Source: Burkholderiaceae bacterium (GTDB taxonomy: Bacteria > Pseudomonadota > Gammaproteobacteria > Burkholderiales > Burkholderiaceae_A). From it: a stretch of 36,749 bases of DNA. The stretch covers positions 1 through 36,749 of the forward strand of contig VERJ01000020.1 of NCBI GenBank assembly GCA_018882795.1, in the 5' to 3' direction. A program made the translations under genes and the position numbers. Positions 1 through 10,350 of the stretch are shown one piece after another. The notes beneath the pieces were generated by a model that was not told the origin of the DNA, made no database searches, and was given only the letters and a program-made list of their open reading frames with translations. How positions within the stretch are numbered: the first letter of the stretch is position 1; each line of letters opens with the position of its first letter.

Positions 1-260
1 TCTTTCGTCACTATAAGCCCGACCCTCAGACTTACTTAGGGGTCTGCACGGTCTTTGATATTGCACCTCAGGAGATGATGCTCGTGGCCGCCCATAAGGA
101 CGATCTCGACGCCGCCGCAGCCCTTGGGTGCAAGACCGCTTTTATCGAGCGACCGTTGGAGTTCGGGCCCAGGGGCCGAGCCGATGTCTCACGCGAAGAC
201 CGGTTCACTTTTCATGCGCGCGATTTTCTTGACCTGGCCAACCAGCTAAATTGCCAGTAA
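1..260 (+). CDS. Haloacid dehalogenase, type II (C-terminal part only)
   Basis: The left window edge cuts this gene, so only about the last 85 residues are visible, read from base 3 to the TAA at 258-260. They carry two late marks of the HAD superfamily. The first is a KPDPQ-Y segment, which holds the conserved lysine of motif III. The second is a MMLVAAHKDDLDAA segment, the acidic motif IV that binds magnesium; the family usually has a histidine-asparagine or histidine-aspartate there. The next segment, GCKTAFIERP-EFGP, is typical of L-2-haloacid dehalogenases, which hydrolyse 2-haloalkanoic acids to hydroxy acids in the cytoplasm. The nucleophile aspartate lies outside the window, so activity cannot be judged. 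The gene is convergent with the SbtA-like permease that ends at 278. Confidence 0.75.
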   Translation, partial: FRHYKPDPQTYLGVCTVFDIAPQEMMLVAAHKDDLDAAAALGCKTAFIERPLEFGPRGRADVSREDRFTFHARDFLDLANQLNCQ

Positions 261-277
261 TGCTGCTAAGTCTCGTA

Positions 278-1252
278 TCAGCTGGTGAGCCACTTGGCAT
301 ACTGGTAGTAAAGTGGCAGCCCCATCAAGAGGTTAAAGGGCAGTGTGATCCCAAGCGATGATGTGAGGTAAATCCCCGGGTTTGCCTCTGGCAACGATGC
401 CCGGCAGGCCGCAGGCGCATCGATGAAAGAGGCGCTGGCACAGATGGCCCCAAATACAAAGGCACCACCCACCGACAGCCCTGCGGCATGTCCGAGCGAT
501 ACGCCGATCAGTCCGTTAATCATTGGCATCAGGATGCCAAAGCCGAGCATGAATACGCCCACCTGCCTGAACGCTTTGATCTGGCGGGCTGCGGTGATGC
601 CCATCTCCAGCAGAAAGAGCATCAGCATGCCGCGAAAGAGTCCCTCGAAGAAGGGCTGGATTTGGGTGTACTGGCGATCAGTGGCGATAGTGCCAATCAG
701 CATGCCGCCCCCGAGCAGCAGAATACCCCGGCCCCGCAGTACAGACAGCATCAGCTCGCCAATATCATTTTTCTCACCACTTGCCCGACCCATCGCAATA
801 CGTGCGATCACCAGCGCGTAGATGACGCCGAATTCCATCAGGGCCACCATTGCAGCAATGTAGCCCTCGCTCGGTGTGCCCATGGCCGCAGCAAATGAGA
901 CTGAAGCCAGGAAAGTGGCCGACGACACCGATCCATAGTGGGCTGCAATTGCTGCGGCGTTCGAGATATCGAATCGGCCGAGTCTACGGGTGATGTGGTA
1001 AGCCACCGTGGGGATCGCAAAGATCATGAAGATCGTGGCGGCGATGACCGGCAGCACGGCCTCGGCCTCCACCTTAGCCAGTTCCCGGCCTCCCGTGATG
1101 CCCAGGGAAAAAAGCAGGTAAATCGACAGCAGCTTGATCACTGCCTCGGGCAGTTCGAGCTCGCTTTTGATAAAGCCGGCGATGGCGCCCAGCAAAAAAG
1201 CCAAAACAATCGGCTGAAGCAGATTGGTGAACAGCAAGTCCATACTCGGCAT
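278..1252 (-). CDS. sbtA: SbtA-type sodium-dependent bicarbonate permease (copy 1)
   Basis: This 324-residue protein is almost wholly hydrophobic, with about ten membrane segments in two repeated halves. The first half holds FIKSELELPEAVIKLLSIYLL, GITGG and AHYGSVSSATF; the second holds GGGMLIG, LEMGITAA and GAICASASFIDAPAA. These are hallmarks of the SbtA (DUF897) family, whose cyanobacterial members bring bicarbonate into the cell with sodium. In heterotrophic proteobacteria the substrate has been little tested, so bicarbonate is an inference. The start is the ATG at 1252, with AAGGAG six bases upstream. The gene is divergent from a LysR regulator across about 100 bases, which suggests that regulator controls it. 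No SbtB-like partner is nearby. A second family member lies at 35875. Confidence 0.88.
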   Translation of the reverse strand: MPSMDLLFTNLLQPIVLAFLLGAIAGFIKSELELPEAVIKLLSIYLLFSLGITGGRELAKVEAEAVLPVIAATIFMIFAIPTVAYHITRRLGRFDISNAAAIAAHYGSVSSATFLASVSFAAAMGTPSEGYIAAMVALMEFGVIYALVIARIAMGRASGEKNDIGELMLSVLRGRGILLLGGGMLIGTIATDRQYTQIQPFFEGLFRGMLMLFLLEMGITAARQIKAFRQVGVFMLGFGILMPMINGLIGVSLGHAAGLSVGGAFVFGAICASASFIDAPAACRASLPEANPGIYLTSSLGITLPFNLLMGLPLYYQYAKWLTS

Positions 1253-1355
1253 GACAGGCTCCTTGAAGTCGTTTGCCGAGGATTCTAGGAACGCCCTCTG
1301 TTTTATTCCAGTTCATTAATTTAACAAGATCATTCACTTTTATTTAAAATAAGCC

Positions 1356-2243
1356 ATGGCCAGTTTGAACTTCCACCACCTGCGTTACTTCTGGGCAATT
1401 GCCCATGAGCGCAGTCTGACCAAGGCAGCGGCCAAGCTGCATATTTCCCCTTCTGCGCTGTCCATCCAACTGCGTCACCTTGAGGATCGGCTGGGCCAAC
1501 CTCTTTTCGATCGTCAGGGCAAGCAGCTCACCCTGACCGAGGCTGGCCGCATTGCTCTTGATCATGCGGACACCATCTTTAAAGCCGGCGATGAGCTGGT
1601 GAATACCTTAAAAGGCAGGCCTCTGGGTGCCCAGCCTGTTCTGCGAGTGGGCTCTTCCGCCACCTTGTCGCGTAATTTTCAGATGGAGTTTCTTCGTCCC
1701 TTGTTGGAAAGCGCCGAGGCCCATCTGGTCCTGGTATCGGGCAGTGTGCGTGAACTGCTGCTGCAGCTGCAGGACCATACGCTGGATGTGGTGCTCTCCA
1801 ATCATGCAGTGCCGCGCGAGCGTGGCGCACCGTGGCAAAGCCATCTCATCGCCGAGCAGTCGGTGAGTCTGGTGGGCCGCAGGCCGCGTGGTGCGAAGCG
1901 TGCGTTCAGATTTCCGCAAGACCTGCACGGCCAGGCTATCGTGCTGCCGAGTGAGTCAAGCGTTGTGCGTACAGAGTTTGATCTCTTATTGGATAGTGCA
2001 GGCGTTCGGCCCAGGATTCTTGCCGAGGTGGATGACATGGCGCTGATGCGTGTCTTGGCACGCGAAAGTGGTGCGCTCACCCTGGTGCCCCCAGTGGTGG
2101 TGCAGGATGAACTGCGCAGCGGCCTACTGGTGGAGCGTTACTCCATACCGCAATTACAGGAGAGCTTTTACGCCATCACTGCCAGCCGACGCTATCCATC
2201 AGTGGTGTTGCGCAAATTGCTCAAGATCCATCAGCGGGGCTAA
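1356..2243 (+). CDS. LysR-family transcriptional regulator (NhaR-like)
   Basis: The protein has 295 residues, the usual length for LysR regulators. Residues 4-62 form the winged helix-turn-helix, with LRYFWAIAHERSLTKAAAKLHISPSALS followed by LRHLEDRLGQPLFDR. The RYFWAIA wording is typical of the NhaR branch. The rest is the periplasmic-binding-protein-like effector domain. The ATG at 1356 has no clear Shine-Dalgarno sequence. The gene is divergent from the SbtA-like permease, the classic layout in which a LysR protein represses itself and controls its neighbour. The shared spacer, 1253-1355, is AT-rich just before the start and holds a near-palindromic TTATTTAAAATAA, a possible operator. The target and co-inducer are not shown by the sequence. 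Confidence 0.9.
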   Translation: MASLNFHHLRYFWAIAHERSLTKAAAKLHISPSALSIQLRHLEDRLGQPLFDRQGKQLTLTEAGRIALDHADTIFKAGDELVNTLKGRPLGAQPVLRVGSSATLSRNFQMEFLRPLLESAEAHLVLVSGSVRELLLQLQDHTLDVVLSNHAVPRERGAPWQSHLIAEQSVSLVGRRPRGAKRAFRFPQDLHGQAIVLPSESSVVRTEFDLLLDSAGVRPRILAEVDDMALMRVLARESGALTLVPPVVVQDELRSGLLVERYSIPQLQESFYAITASRRYPSVVLRKLLKIHQRG

Positions 2244-2268
2244 GGTGCATCCCCGTGGGGATGCACCT
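2243..2268. terminator. Bidirectional hairpin between convergent LysR gene and katG
   Basis: A perfect 12-base stem, AGGTGCATCCCC paired with GGGGATGCACCT, surrounds a two-base GT centre. It begins on the last base of the LysR stop codon and ends 15 bases before the katG stop. Neither side has a long T run, so it may work as a strong structure or with Rho. Its place between two convergent genes fits a shared terminator. Confidence 0.7.
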
Positions 2269-2283
2269 ATTTACGACAACACG

Positions 2284-4470
<2,187 letters not shown>

Positions 4471-4525
4471 TCAAGTATCGTTTCGGAAGCTCCGGGAAAT
4501 CCAACAAATTTTTGCGATCTAGTCT

Positions 4526-4540
4526 ATCGGGAATCCCGAT
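4526..4540. promoter_or_regulatory. Perfect 15-base dyad upstream of katG
   Basis: ATCGGGA-A-TCCCGAT is a perfect inverted repeat with seven-base arms, 86 bases upstream of the katG start and 64 bases past the kinase stop. It lacks a following T tract, so a terminator for the kinase operon is less likely than an operator for katG. It does not match the spacing of an OxyR or Fur site. Confidence 0.4.
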
Positions 4541-4603
4541 CATCGCCGGTATTGGTCTGCCCAAGCTGCGGTCAGCATGCTCGGTAGTGGTATCCGAGTG
4601 GGC

Positions 4604-6001
4604 TTACGGCAGGGTACCGGCTGCGAACCGAACGCGAATCCGGACTCCCTCGCCAGGTGTGCGATCCTCAATCTCCACTGTCGCACTATGTTGATTGGCG
4701 ATTTCCTGAACAATCGCAAGCCCTAGGCCGGTACCGGAGGCGCTAACGCCAGGGGGCCGATAGTAGGGGATGAATACTTTTGATTTCTCCTCGTCTGGGA
4801 TTGCCGGCCCAGCATTTTCGACGGATAAGGACACTGTGTTATCGAGACCGTGAACTCCGATTGAAATGACACCGGGTGAACCACCATGAATAGAGGCGTT
4901 TTCAATTAGATTCTGAATCAAGCTTTCTATTTTGGTTTTTTCGGCATAAATAAAAACGGGCCCTGCATTATTGACCTCTATCTTTTGATGCCGCTGCTCA
5001 GTAATGGGTGCCATCATATTGACCACCTGGCGGCAACTGGCTGCAAGATCAAGGCTGGTCTTTTCTTCAAATCCAACAGAACTGCTCACCCTGGAATACA
5101 CGAGTAATTGTTCGGCAAGCTTCTTTGCGCGATAGGAGGCTTCCAGCGCCTGTGTCACAGACTCCTTGATCTCGTGTGGCGAGGTTGCGGCATCAGCATT
5201 TTGCAGGTGAAGGTGTATCGCCGCCAGCGGTGTACGCAACTCATGAGCCGCAGAGTCGGTAAAACGCTGTTCCCGGACGAAGGCTGAACGCACCCGGCTT
5301 AAAAGCTTATTGAGTTCGCCTGCCACCAGCTGCAATTCGTTCGGCATATTGTTAAGCCTGATCGGCTCGAGCGAGTTGGGTTCGCGTTGGGCAATGCTAT
5401 GCGCCAAATTGTCGACCGGTTTGATTGCGCGTAAAGCGAGTAAGTGCGTCACGAGTAAAAGCAGAATCGCACCAACTACGAGGGGTGTCAGGATAGCAAT
5501 ACTCATTTCCTCTGACATCTCTTCGCGAAATTCATTTTTTTCCGCAGCAAAAATCCAGATCACACCGGATTGCAATGCAAAGACTTGCCAGATTTCGTTA
5601 TTGACCACGTGCTCATGAAAGCCTGCTATGCGCGGGCCAAGCATCTCTGTTGGTGCGGTTGCGGATTTCGCGAGTAACCGATTGTCTTCGCCCCAGACCT
5701 GAAAAGAGAGTTTGCTCTCATAGGGATGGCCATCCTCGGAAGGGTGGTCGATTCTGGCGTGCTCAAGCGCCAGGGGCAAAGTAATGACAATTGGCTGTGT
5801 CACGGTCGCCTTTTCCAGCTGACGTGCGAGGAGCGCTTCCAGAACTCGCGCTGAAGTCGCCAATCGGGCGCTAAAAACCTCGTCTGCCTCGTGTTCGCTT
5901 ACTTCTTTTGCAACAAACCCAGTGACACCCATAATGAGCACCATGGAGACTGCCGTGGCCCACAAAAGACGAGTGCGTAGCGAATAGGCTGTTCTTGACA
6001 T
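4604..6001 (-). CDS. QseC/PmrB-like sensor histidine kinase
   Basis: This 465-residue inner-membrane kinase has membrane segments at about 11-31 and 168-190 with a periplasmic loop between them. The loop begins like the 2CSK_N sensor domain (FSARLATSARVLEALLAR) found in QseC-type kinases. A HAMP linker follows, then the dimerisation box with the phospho-acceptor His253 in AAHELRTPLAAIHL. The ATP-binding domain has the N box LIQNLIENASIHG, followed by VENAGPAIP and GTGLGLAIV. Its ATG overlaps the regulator's stop as TAATG, so the two are translationally coupled. The loop has ExxE-type acidic pairs at 33-36 and 160-165. In PmrB such pairs sense ferric iron, but that reading here is only a guess. 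The true signal is unknown. Confidence 0.92.
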   Translation of the reverse strand: MSRTAYSLRTRLLWATAVSMVLIMGVTGFVAKEVSEHEADEVFSARLATSARVLEALLARQLEKATVTQPIVITLPLALEHARIDHPSEDGHPYESKLSFQVWGEDNRLLAKSATAPTEMLGPRIAGFHEHVVNNEIWQVFALQSGVIWIFAAEKNEFREEMSEEMSIAILTPLVVGAILLLLVTHLLALRAIKPVDNLAHSIAQREPNSLEPIRLNNMPNELQLVAGELNKLLSRVRSAFVREQRFTDSAAHELRTPLAAIHLHLQNADAATSPHEIKESVTQALEASYRAKKLAEQLLVYSRVSSSVGFEEKTSLDLAASCRQVVNMMAPITEQRHQKIEVNNAGPVFIYAEKTKIESLIQNLIENASIHGGSPGVISIGVHGLDNTVSLSVENAGPAIPDEEKSKVFIPYYRPPGVSASGTGLGLAIVQEIANQHSATVEIEDRTPGEGVRIRVRFAAGTLP

Positions 6002-6663
6002 TAATTTAAGTTCCCAAACCGATATCCGACACCGCGAACTGTCTGCACGATCTCGCTATGCAGCTTGCGACGCAGATGATGCACATGGACATCGATTGCA
6101 TTGCTTTCGGTATTTTCCCCTACGCCGTAGAGCGCCCGTTCAATTTGATCCCGTGAGAATACGCGTGAGGGGCTCTCTGCTAGTAGCCTAAGTAGCATCC
6201 ATTCCCGTCTTGGCAGGTCTACATTGGCGTTCTGCCAACTCACTGTCATGGCATCAAGGTTGAGCAGAAGGGGGCCACGCTGAATTGTGTTGGAGGCAAC
6301 ATTCGCACGGCGGCGTTCTAATACCCGCGCACGTGCCAAAAGCTCCTCCAGTTCAAATGGTTTCACTAGATAATCATCTGCGCCGATATCCAATCCCTGT
6401 ATTCGGTCGGCTATTTTGTCTCTGGCTGACAAGATAATGACGGCGAGATCAGACTTCGATGAGCGTAGCGCCCGCAATACCTCAATGCCATCTTTGCTGG
6501 GTAGGCCAAGATCCAGAATCATTAAGTCGAAATTGCCTGATTTGGCCAGACTGAGACCCTCATCGCCGTCCGGGGTGTGTTCGACGGTGTGGTGGGCGCG
6601 CTCAAAGGCTGTCCGCAGTCCCGAGGCGATCATGTCGTCATCTTCGACAATCAGGACTCTCAA
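6001..6663 (-). CDS. OmpR/PhoB-family response regulator (QseB/PmrA-like), TTG start
   Basis: This is the DNA-binding partner of the kinase that follows. The receiver domain has acidic residues Glu7-Asp8, phospho-acceptor Asp51 in LMILDLGLPS and lysine in LVKPFELEELLARAR. The C-terminal winged helix is of the OmpR type, with RREWMLLRLLAESPSRVFSRDQI and IDVHVHHLRRKL. I place the start at the TTG at 6663, because AGGAG lies six bases upstream and the protein then begins with the expected RVLIVEDDD and has 220 residues. A longer frame to 6753 adds 30 unrelated residues and overlaps the TPR gene, so I reject it. The regulator ends a seven-gene run and may control that run through the direct repeat at 10940. 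Confidence 0.93.
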   Translation of the reverse strand: MRVLIVEDDDMIASGLRTAFERAHHTVEHTPDGDEGLSLAKSGNFDLMILDLGLPSKDGIEVLRALRSSKSDLAVIILSARDKIADRIQGLDIGADDYLVKPFELEELLARARVLERRRANVASNTIQRGPLLLNLDAMTVSWQNANVDLPRREWMLLRLLAESPSRVFSRDQIERALYGVGENTESNAIDVHVHHLRRKLHSEIVQTVRGVGYRFGNLN

Positions 6664-6691
6664 TTTAGGCTCCTGCAGGCGGCGGTTTAAG

Positions 6692-7330
6692 TCAGCGGCG
6701 TTTCTCCGCAATTTTAGCCAACAATTGATCAATCTCCTGGCGGCGACCGTCATCTGCTACCTCACGACCTGGCCGTGCCGCCGCTTGGCGGGCCTTTTTC
6801 AGCGCTTGTTCGGCCCCGGTATGGTCGCCGCTACGAAAAAGAAACTCTCCATAAAAAAAATTGGCGTCGATACCGGTTGGATTTACTGCGAGTCCCTGAC
6901 GGAGAAACTCGAGGGCCTTTTTATCGTCACCAAAACCGATCGGCCAGCTTGGTACCTGGTAGTAGAGGGATCCCAGGCTGGTGAGTGCCGAGCCGTCGAG
7001 TGCTTTAGGGTCGATTTCGATAGCCCGCTCCAGGGTTCTTTTCGCATTTTTAACGTGGGATAACGCACCCAAGCCGCCCTTTGCTCCAGCGTAGGATCCC
7101 TCAATGATGCCGTACCAGATGAGGGCGTCCGGGTCGTTGGGGGTACGTGAGGCGTTGGCGGCTGCCTGTTTAACCAAGACAGCGAACTTCTCTTCCTGAT
7201 CATTTTTGGGGCTCTTGTACTTGATCTCAGCCCATTCCTTTTGTAGCTGGGCGACTTCTGGTGACAAGGCAAAGGCTTGTGAATAGGTCAATAAGCATGT
7301 CGCTGTAATCAAGCAAATTTTCTTAAACAT
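6692..7330 (-). CDS. Exported TPR-repeat protein
   Basis: The 212-residue protein begins with a clear Sec signal peptide (MFKKICLITATCLLTYSQAFA), so it should act in the periplasm. The mature part contains tetratricopeptide-like helical pairs at about 55-190, for example AKRTLERAIEIDPKALDGSALTSLG, KALEFLRQGLAVNPTG and GAEQALKKARQAAAR. TPR folds hold partner proteins; no enzyme motif is seen. The start has AGGAG five bases upstream. It sits 17 bases after the dehydrogenase gene and 28 bases before the response regulator, so it is almost certainly in the same operon. Being exported and next to a sensor kinase, it could help carry or sense the pathway's product. That role is an inference. Confidence 0.85.
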   Translation of the reverse strand: MFKKICLITATCLLTYSQAFALSPEVAQLQKEWAEIKYKSPKNDQEEKFAVLVKQAAANASRTPNDPDALIWYGIIEGSYAGAKGGLGALSHVKNAKRTLERAIEIDPKALDGSALTSLGSLYYQVPSWPIGFGDDKKALEFLRQGLAVNPTGIDANFFYGEFLFRSGDHTGAEQALKKARQAAARPGREVADDGRRQEIDQLLAKIAEKRR

Positions 7331-7347
7331 AATGGCTCCTGTTGATG

Positions 7348-8151
7348 TTATGCGTTTTTAAAGGCCTGACGAATACGTGGGAGTTGCTTTCTTATTGCGC
7401 CACTCACGATCCCAGGCAATACTTGATTTATTGCAGCAAAGAACTTTTCGGGAAAACCGACGCATTGCGCTACTCGGCGTTCGCCGCAGAATCGTAAAAA
7501 CTCCCGGGCAACATCCCTTGGATGATCTTCCTGTACTCCGAGATCATGATTCAGGGATCGAACCGCCTCACTATTCAGTTCAGTCTGCGTCGCGCGGGGC
7601 GAAAATAGCCTGACAGCGATTCCCGTGCCGTAGAGTTCACGATCGAGGGCCTGTGTAAATCCACGGATTGCATACTTTGTTGCGCAGTAAACAGCAAATC
7701 CCGGATAGCCGATATAGGCAAAGCTTGAGCCAATATTAATCATCTGACAGCGCTGACCTTTTGCGGCTTCTTTACGTAGATTGGGTAACAATATTTGCGA
7801 CAAACGCACCACAGAGTTGATATTAAGGTTAATCAACTGATCAATAGAGTGGGATGACTGCTGGTCAAACTCGATAAACTCACTTGTTCCGGCATTATTC
7901 ACCAGCAGATTGATCCCGCCATGTTTCTCGACCGAGGCGCTGACCTGATGAAGAAATGCATTGTCAGTAAGATCGCCGTCGAGAATGACAACTTGTTTAC
8001 AGGGTAGAGTATCCCGAATGGCTTCTAGGTCCTTTCGGTGTCGTGCAAGGAGAAACAAAGTCTCGCAGTGGGGCGCAAGCGCGATGGTGATTTCACGCCC
8101 AATGCCACGGGAGGCGCCGGTGATTAGCGCTCGGTAGGGTTTTTGAGGCAT
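7348..8151 (-). CDS. Short-chain dehydrogenase/reductase
   Basis: This is a classical SDR of 267 residues. Its N-terminal nucleotide-binding motif is TGASRGIGRE at 11-20, followed by NNAG in the substrate-side strand and the catalytic Tyr155 and Lys159 in YCATK. The serine of the triad lies in IGSSFAYIG. SDR enzymes oxidise or reduce hydroxy or keto groups with NAD(P). The long C-terminal tail resembles enzymes acting on acyl chains or lipids, but the substrate cannot be read from the sequence. AAAGG precedes the ATG. The gene lies 27 bases after the diiron-enzyme gene and 17 bases before the TPR gene. Its place between an acyl ligase and an oxygenase-like enzyme suggests it reduces or oxidises an acyl-derived intermediate. 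Confidence 0.88.
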   Translation of the reverse strand: MPQKPYRALITGASRGIGREITIALAPHCETLFLLARHRKDLEAIRDTLPCKQVVILDGDLTDNAFLHQVSASVEKHGGINLLVNNAGTSEFIEFDQQSSHSIDQLINLNINSVVRLSQILLPNLRKEAAKGQRCQMINIGSSFAYIGYPGFAVYCATKYAIRGFTQALDRELYGTGIAVRLFSPRATQTELNSEAVRSLNHDLGVQEDHPRDVAREFLRFCGERRVAQCVGFPEKFFAAINQVLPGIVSGAIRKQLPRIRQAFKNA

Positions 8152-8178
8152 TTATAAGCCTTTCAATAGTGTCTATAT

Positions 8179-8838
8179 TTATTTTGTGAGGCGCGGGAGC
8201 GTCCGAAATATCTCTCCGTAGAGCCAATAGAATCTCTTTGCGCAGTAAAGGATCTGTACCTGGTCTTCCGGGTGGTTGATGTTATTGATGAGTGTTTTGA
8301 AAAATTCAACATGATCAATATCTAAACTGCCATGTGAATTCAGGTAAGAAAACGCTTGATCTGGCAGCCCAAGCGCCGTCTGGATGGACGCAGCTGCTCG
8401 TGTTGCCAAGGCAACACTGGTACCTTCGAGCACGTGAACCATGCCGAAAAACCCGATCGGATTTACCCTGTCGACTTGATGGTAAGCATAGGCCACCATC
8501 ATTTCAGCTGCGGCGCCGGGTTCACTTTGACGCACACGTTCAGAGTCTCCACCGGCGGCGGCAATATCCGAGAGTATCCACTCATCATGGCCGATCTCCT
8601 CTTTGATGTATTCCGCAATCGGTTCAAGGACCCATTGCTGATGTGGCCTTAAGCGTGATCCTGTTGCCATCAGCAGTGGCACGGTATGTTTCACATGATG
8701 ATAGGCCTGCTCAAGAAAGGCCAGGTAGTCCTCCCGGGTGAGCACACCGCCCAGCGCGTCCTGAATTACAGGGGTGCTAATGAGTGAGGCGCGATCGGCT
8801 GCTGTGTTGCTTGTGAGGTGATTAAAGAAACTTTCCAC
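8179..8838 (-). CDS. Iron-containing redox enzyme, heme-oxygenase-like diiron fold (TenA/UndA-like)
   Basis: The protein has 219 residues and is all-helical. It fits the group called iron-containing redox enzymes, or HDOs, which share a fold with TenA and heme oxygenase. Likely metal ligands are Glu81 and His84 (EIGH), Glu138 (HVLEGTS), and His169, Asp173 and His176 (H-x3-D-x2-H). TenA thiaminases lack this ligand set. Characterised HDOs such as UndA oxidatively cut fatty acids to terminal alkenes, and others act on amino acids or amines. The gene sits directly after an acyl-AMP ligase (15-base gap), so a fatty-acid-derived substrate is plausible. The exact reaction is unknown. The ATG at 8838 is the natural start. 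Confidence 0.82.
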   Translation of the reverse strand: MESFFNHLTSNTAADRASLISTPVIQDALGGVLTREDYLAFLEQAYHHVKHTVPLLMATGSRLRPHQQWVLEPIAEYIKEEIGHDEWILSDIAAAGGDSERVRQSEPGAAAEMMVAYAYHQVDRVNPIGFFGMVHVLEGTSVALATRAAASIQTALGLPDQAFSYLNSHGSLDIDHVEFFKTLINNINHPEDQVQILYCAKRFYWLYGEIFRTLPRLTK

Positions 8839-8853
8839 TGGAAAATGCTCCTG

Positions 8854-10350
8854 TTATGTACGTGTCATTGGGTCTGAGGATAGGTAACGGCTCGTAATCG
8901 CATCACGCTTCATGCGTCCGTTTAATGTGAGCATTCCATTTGCAGGGGAAAAAGGCTCCTCCAGGACATGCCAGCTGTCGATTTGCGCGTAGTCGGGCAA
9001 TTGCAGGTTGGCTTTATCGACTGCTTGCGCAATCACTTCTCGGGCTGTGTCCGGATCTTGCGGGACAATCAGTGCGGCCAGCTTTGACCGTGATTCGCCA
9101 TAAACGAAAGCCTGTGCAATAGCATCGCAACTGATCAGCAGGGCCTCTGGCCATTCTGGAGATACATTTCTGCCAAAGCTGGTGATTAACTGATTTTTCT
9201 TGCGTCCTGTTACGTGCAGAAATCCATCGGAATCAAGTTGACCAAGATCTCCTGACGCTACCGTTTCGGTTGGAAGATCAAGATGATGTTGCTGCGCCCA
9301 CTCCTGTGATGTGCTGATGAGAATTTCACCATCGTTAGCAATGGTGACCCGGAGGTGCGGCAGGGGCTGCCCCACGCTTCCCACCAAGTCTCCATGGGGA
9401 AGGTTCAAGGCAACAACAGATGCGGTTTCGGAGAGCCCGTAGCCCTCATAAACCGGTAGCCCAATTGCTCTGGCACGTTGAATTAGGGTTGGGGGAACCT
9501 TGCCTCCGCCGACTGCGATGAATCTCAGATTCGGCAGAGAATCTGCAGACGACTCAAGGTGCGTGGTGATATCTTTCAGCATTTGTGGCAGCAAGATCAC
9601 ACTCTGGGTCTCACTACTGCGAATGAGCGCAATCGCCTTTGAGGCGTCGAACGCTGAAGATCCAGATAGTCCAGTTTCCGAGAGCGGGAACACCACCACT
9701 TCTGCCCCCATCAATAGCCCGGTGTAAACGCCTGCAAGGTTCTCCAGCAGCACGCTAAGCGGTAGCATCACCAGGTGTCGAACAAGGCGTTGAGGTTCCA
9801 GCGCACTCTGCAGGGATTTGGCAACCGCCCACTGCTGGTCAGCGGTGAGACAGATGCCTTTTGGCTGAGCGGTGCTACCCGATGTAAAAGTTACTTTCTG
9901 ATACTTACTTGTGGTGTGTCCCGACGCGGCGCTCTCCGGTGATAGGTACAGCCCGAGCGTATCGAGACCTGCAATCTGTGTCGTAAGCCGCCATTCCTTC
10001 AGCAGTGCTAAATGGTGACCACGAGGCGCGAGAATGGCTTTTATATTGCGAGACTCCAAGAGATGCAGGATTTGTGTCGCGGTAAAAAACCCGGGAATCG
10101 GAATCACCGTGAGCGGCAGACACTGCAATCCTAGGTCAGCAATGACCCAATCCAAGGAATTCTCGGAAAGAATTCCCACCGCATCGCCAGCTGATAGTTG
10201 CTGGCCTACAGCGTGAGCCACACTGTTGACGCGCTCTAGGAGGGCATCGCGCTCTACGCGCTGATGCTGTCCTCTCAGGTTCGCAGCCGGGGAGATGAGA
10301 TCCTTAATTTTCTGGGAACATGCACGCATATGCTTTGTCCGTGTCTCCAT
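8854..10350 (-). CDS. AMP-dependent acyl ligase (acyl-CoA synthetase-like)
   Basis: This 498-residue ANL-superfamily enzyme activates a carboxylic acid as an acyl-AMP and probably passes it to CoA or another acceptor. Visible motifs are the phosphate loop VTFTSGSTAQPKGICLT, then YEGYGLSETASVV, SGDLGQLDSDGFLHVTGRKKN, and a C-terminal LTLNGRMKRD with the catalytic lysine region. It is shorter than the usual 550-600 residues of long-chain acyl-CoA synthetases. The start is uncertain: the ATG at 10350 or the one at 10329, both overlapping the end of the hemolysin-family gene, which shows tight coupling. The substrate is not defined; the neighbours suggest a fatty acid. Confidence 0.88.
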   Translation of the reverse strand: METRTKHMRACSQKIKDLISPAANLRGQHQRVERDALLERVNSVAHAVGQQLSAGDAVGILSENSLDWVIADLGLQCLPLTVIPIPGFFTATQILHLLESRNIKAILAPRGHHLALLKEWRLTTQIAGLDTLGLYLSPESAASGHTTSKYQKVTFTSGSTAQPKGICLTADQQWAVAKSLQSALEPQRLVRHLVMLPLSVLLENLAGVYTGLLMGAEVVVFPLSETGLSGSSAFDASKAIALIRSSETQSVILLPQMLKDITTHLESSADSLPNLRFIAVGGGKVPPTLIQRARAIGLPVYEGYGLSETASVVALNLPHGDLVGSVGQPLPHLRVTIANDGEILISTSQEWAQQHHLDLPTETVASGDLGQLDSDGFLHVTGRKKNQLITSFGRNVSPEWPEALLISCDAIAQAFVYGESRSKLAALIVPQDPDTAREVIAQAVDKANLQLPDYAQIDSWHVLEEPFSPANGMLTLNGRMKRDAITSRYLSSDPMTRT

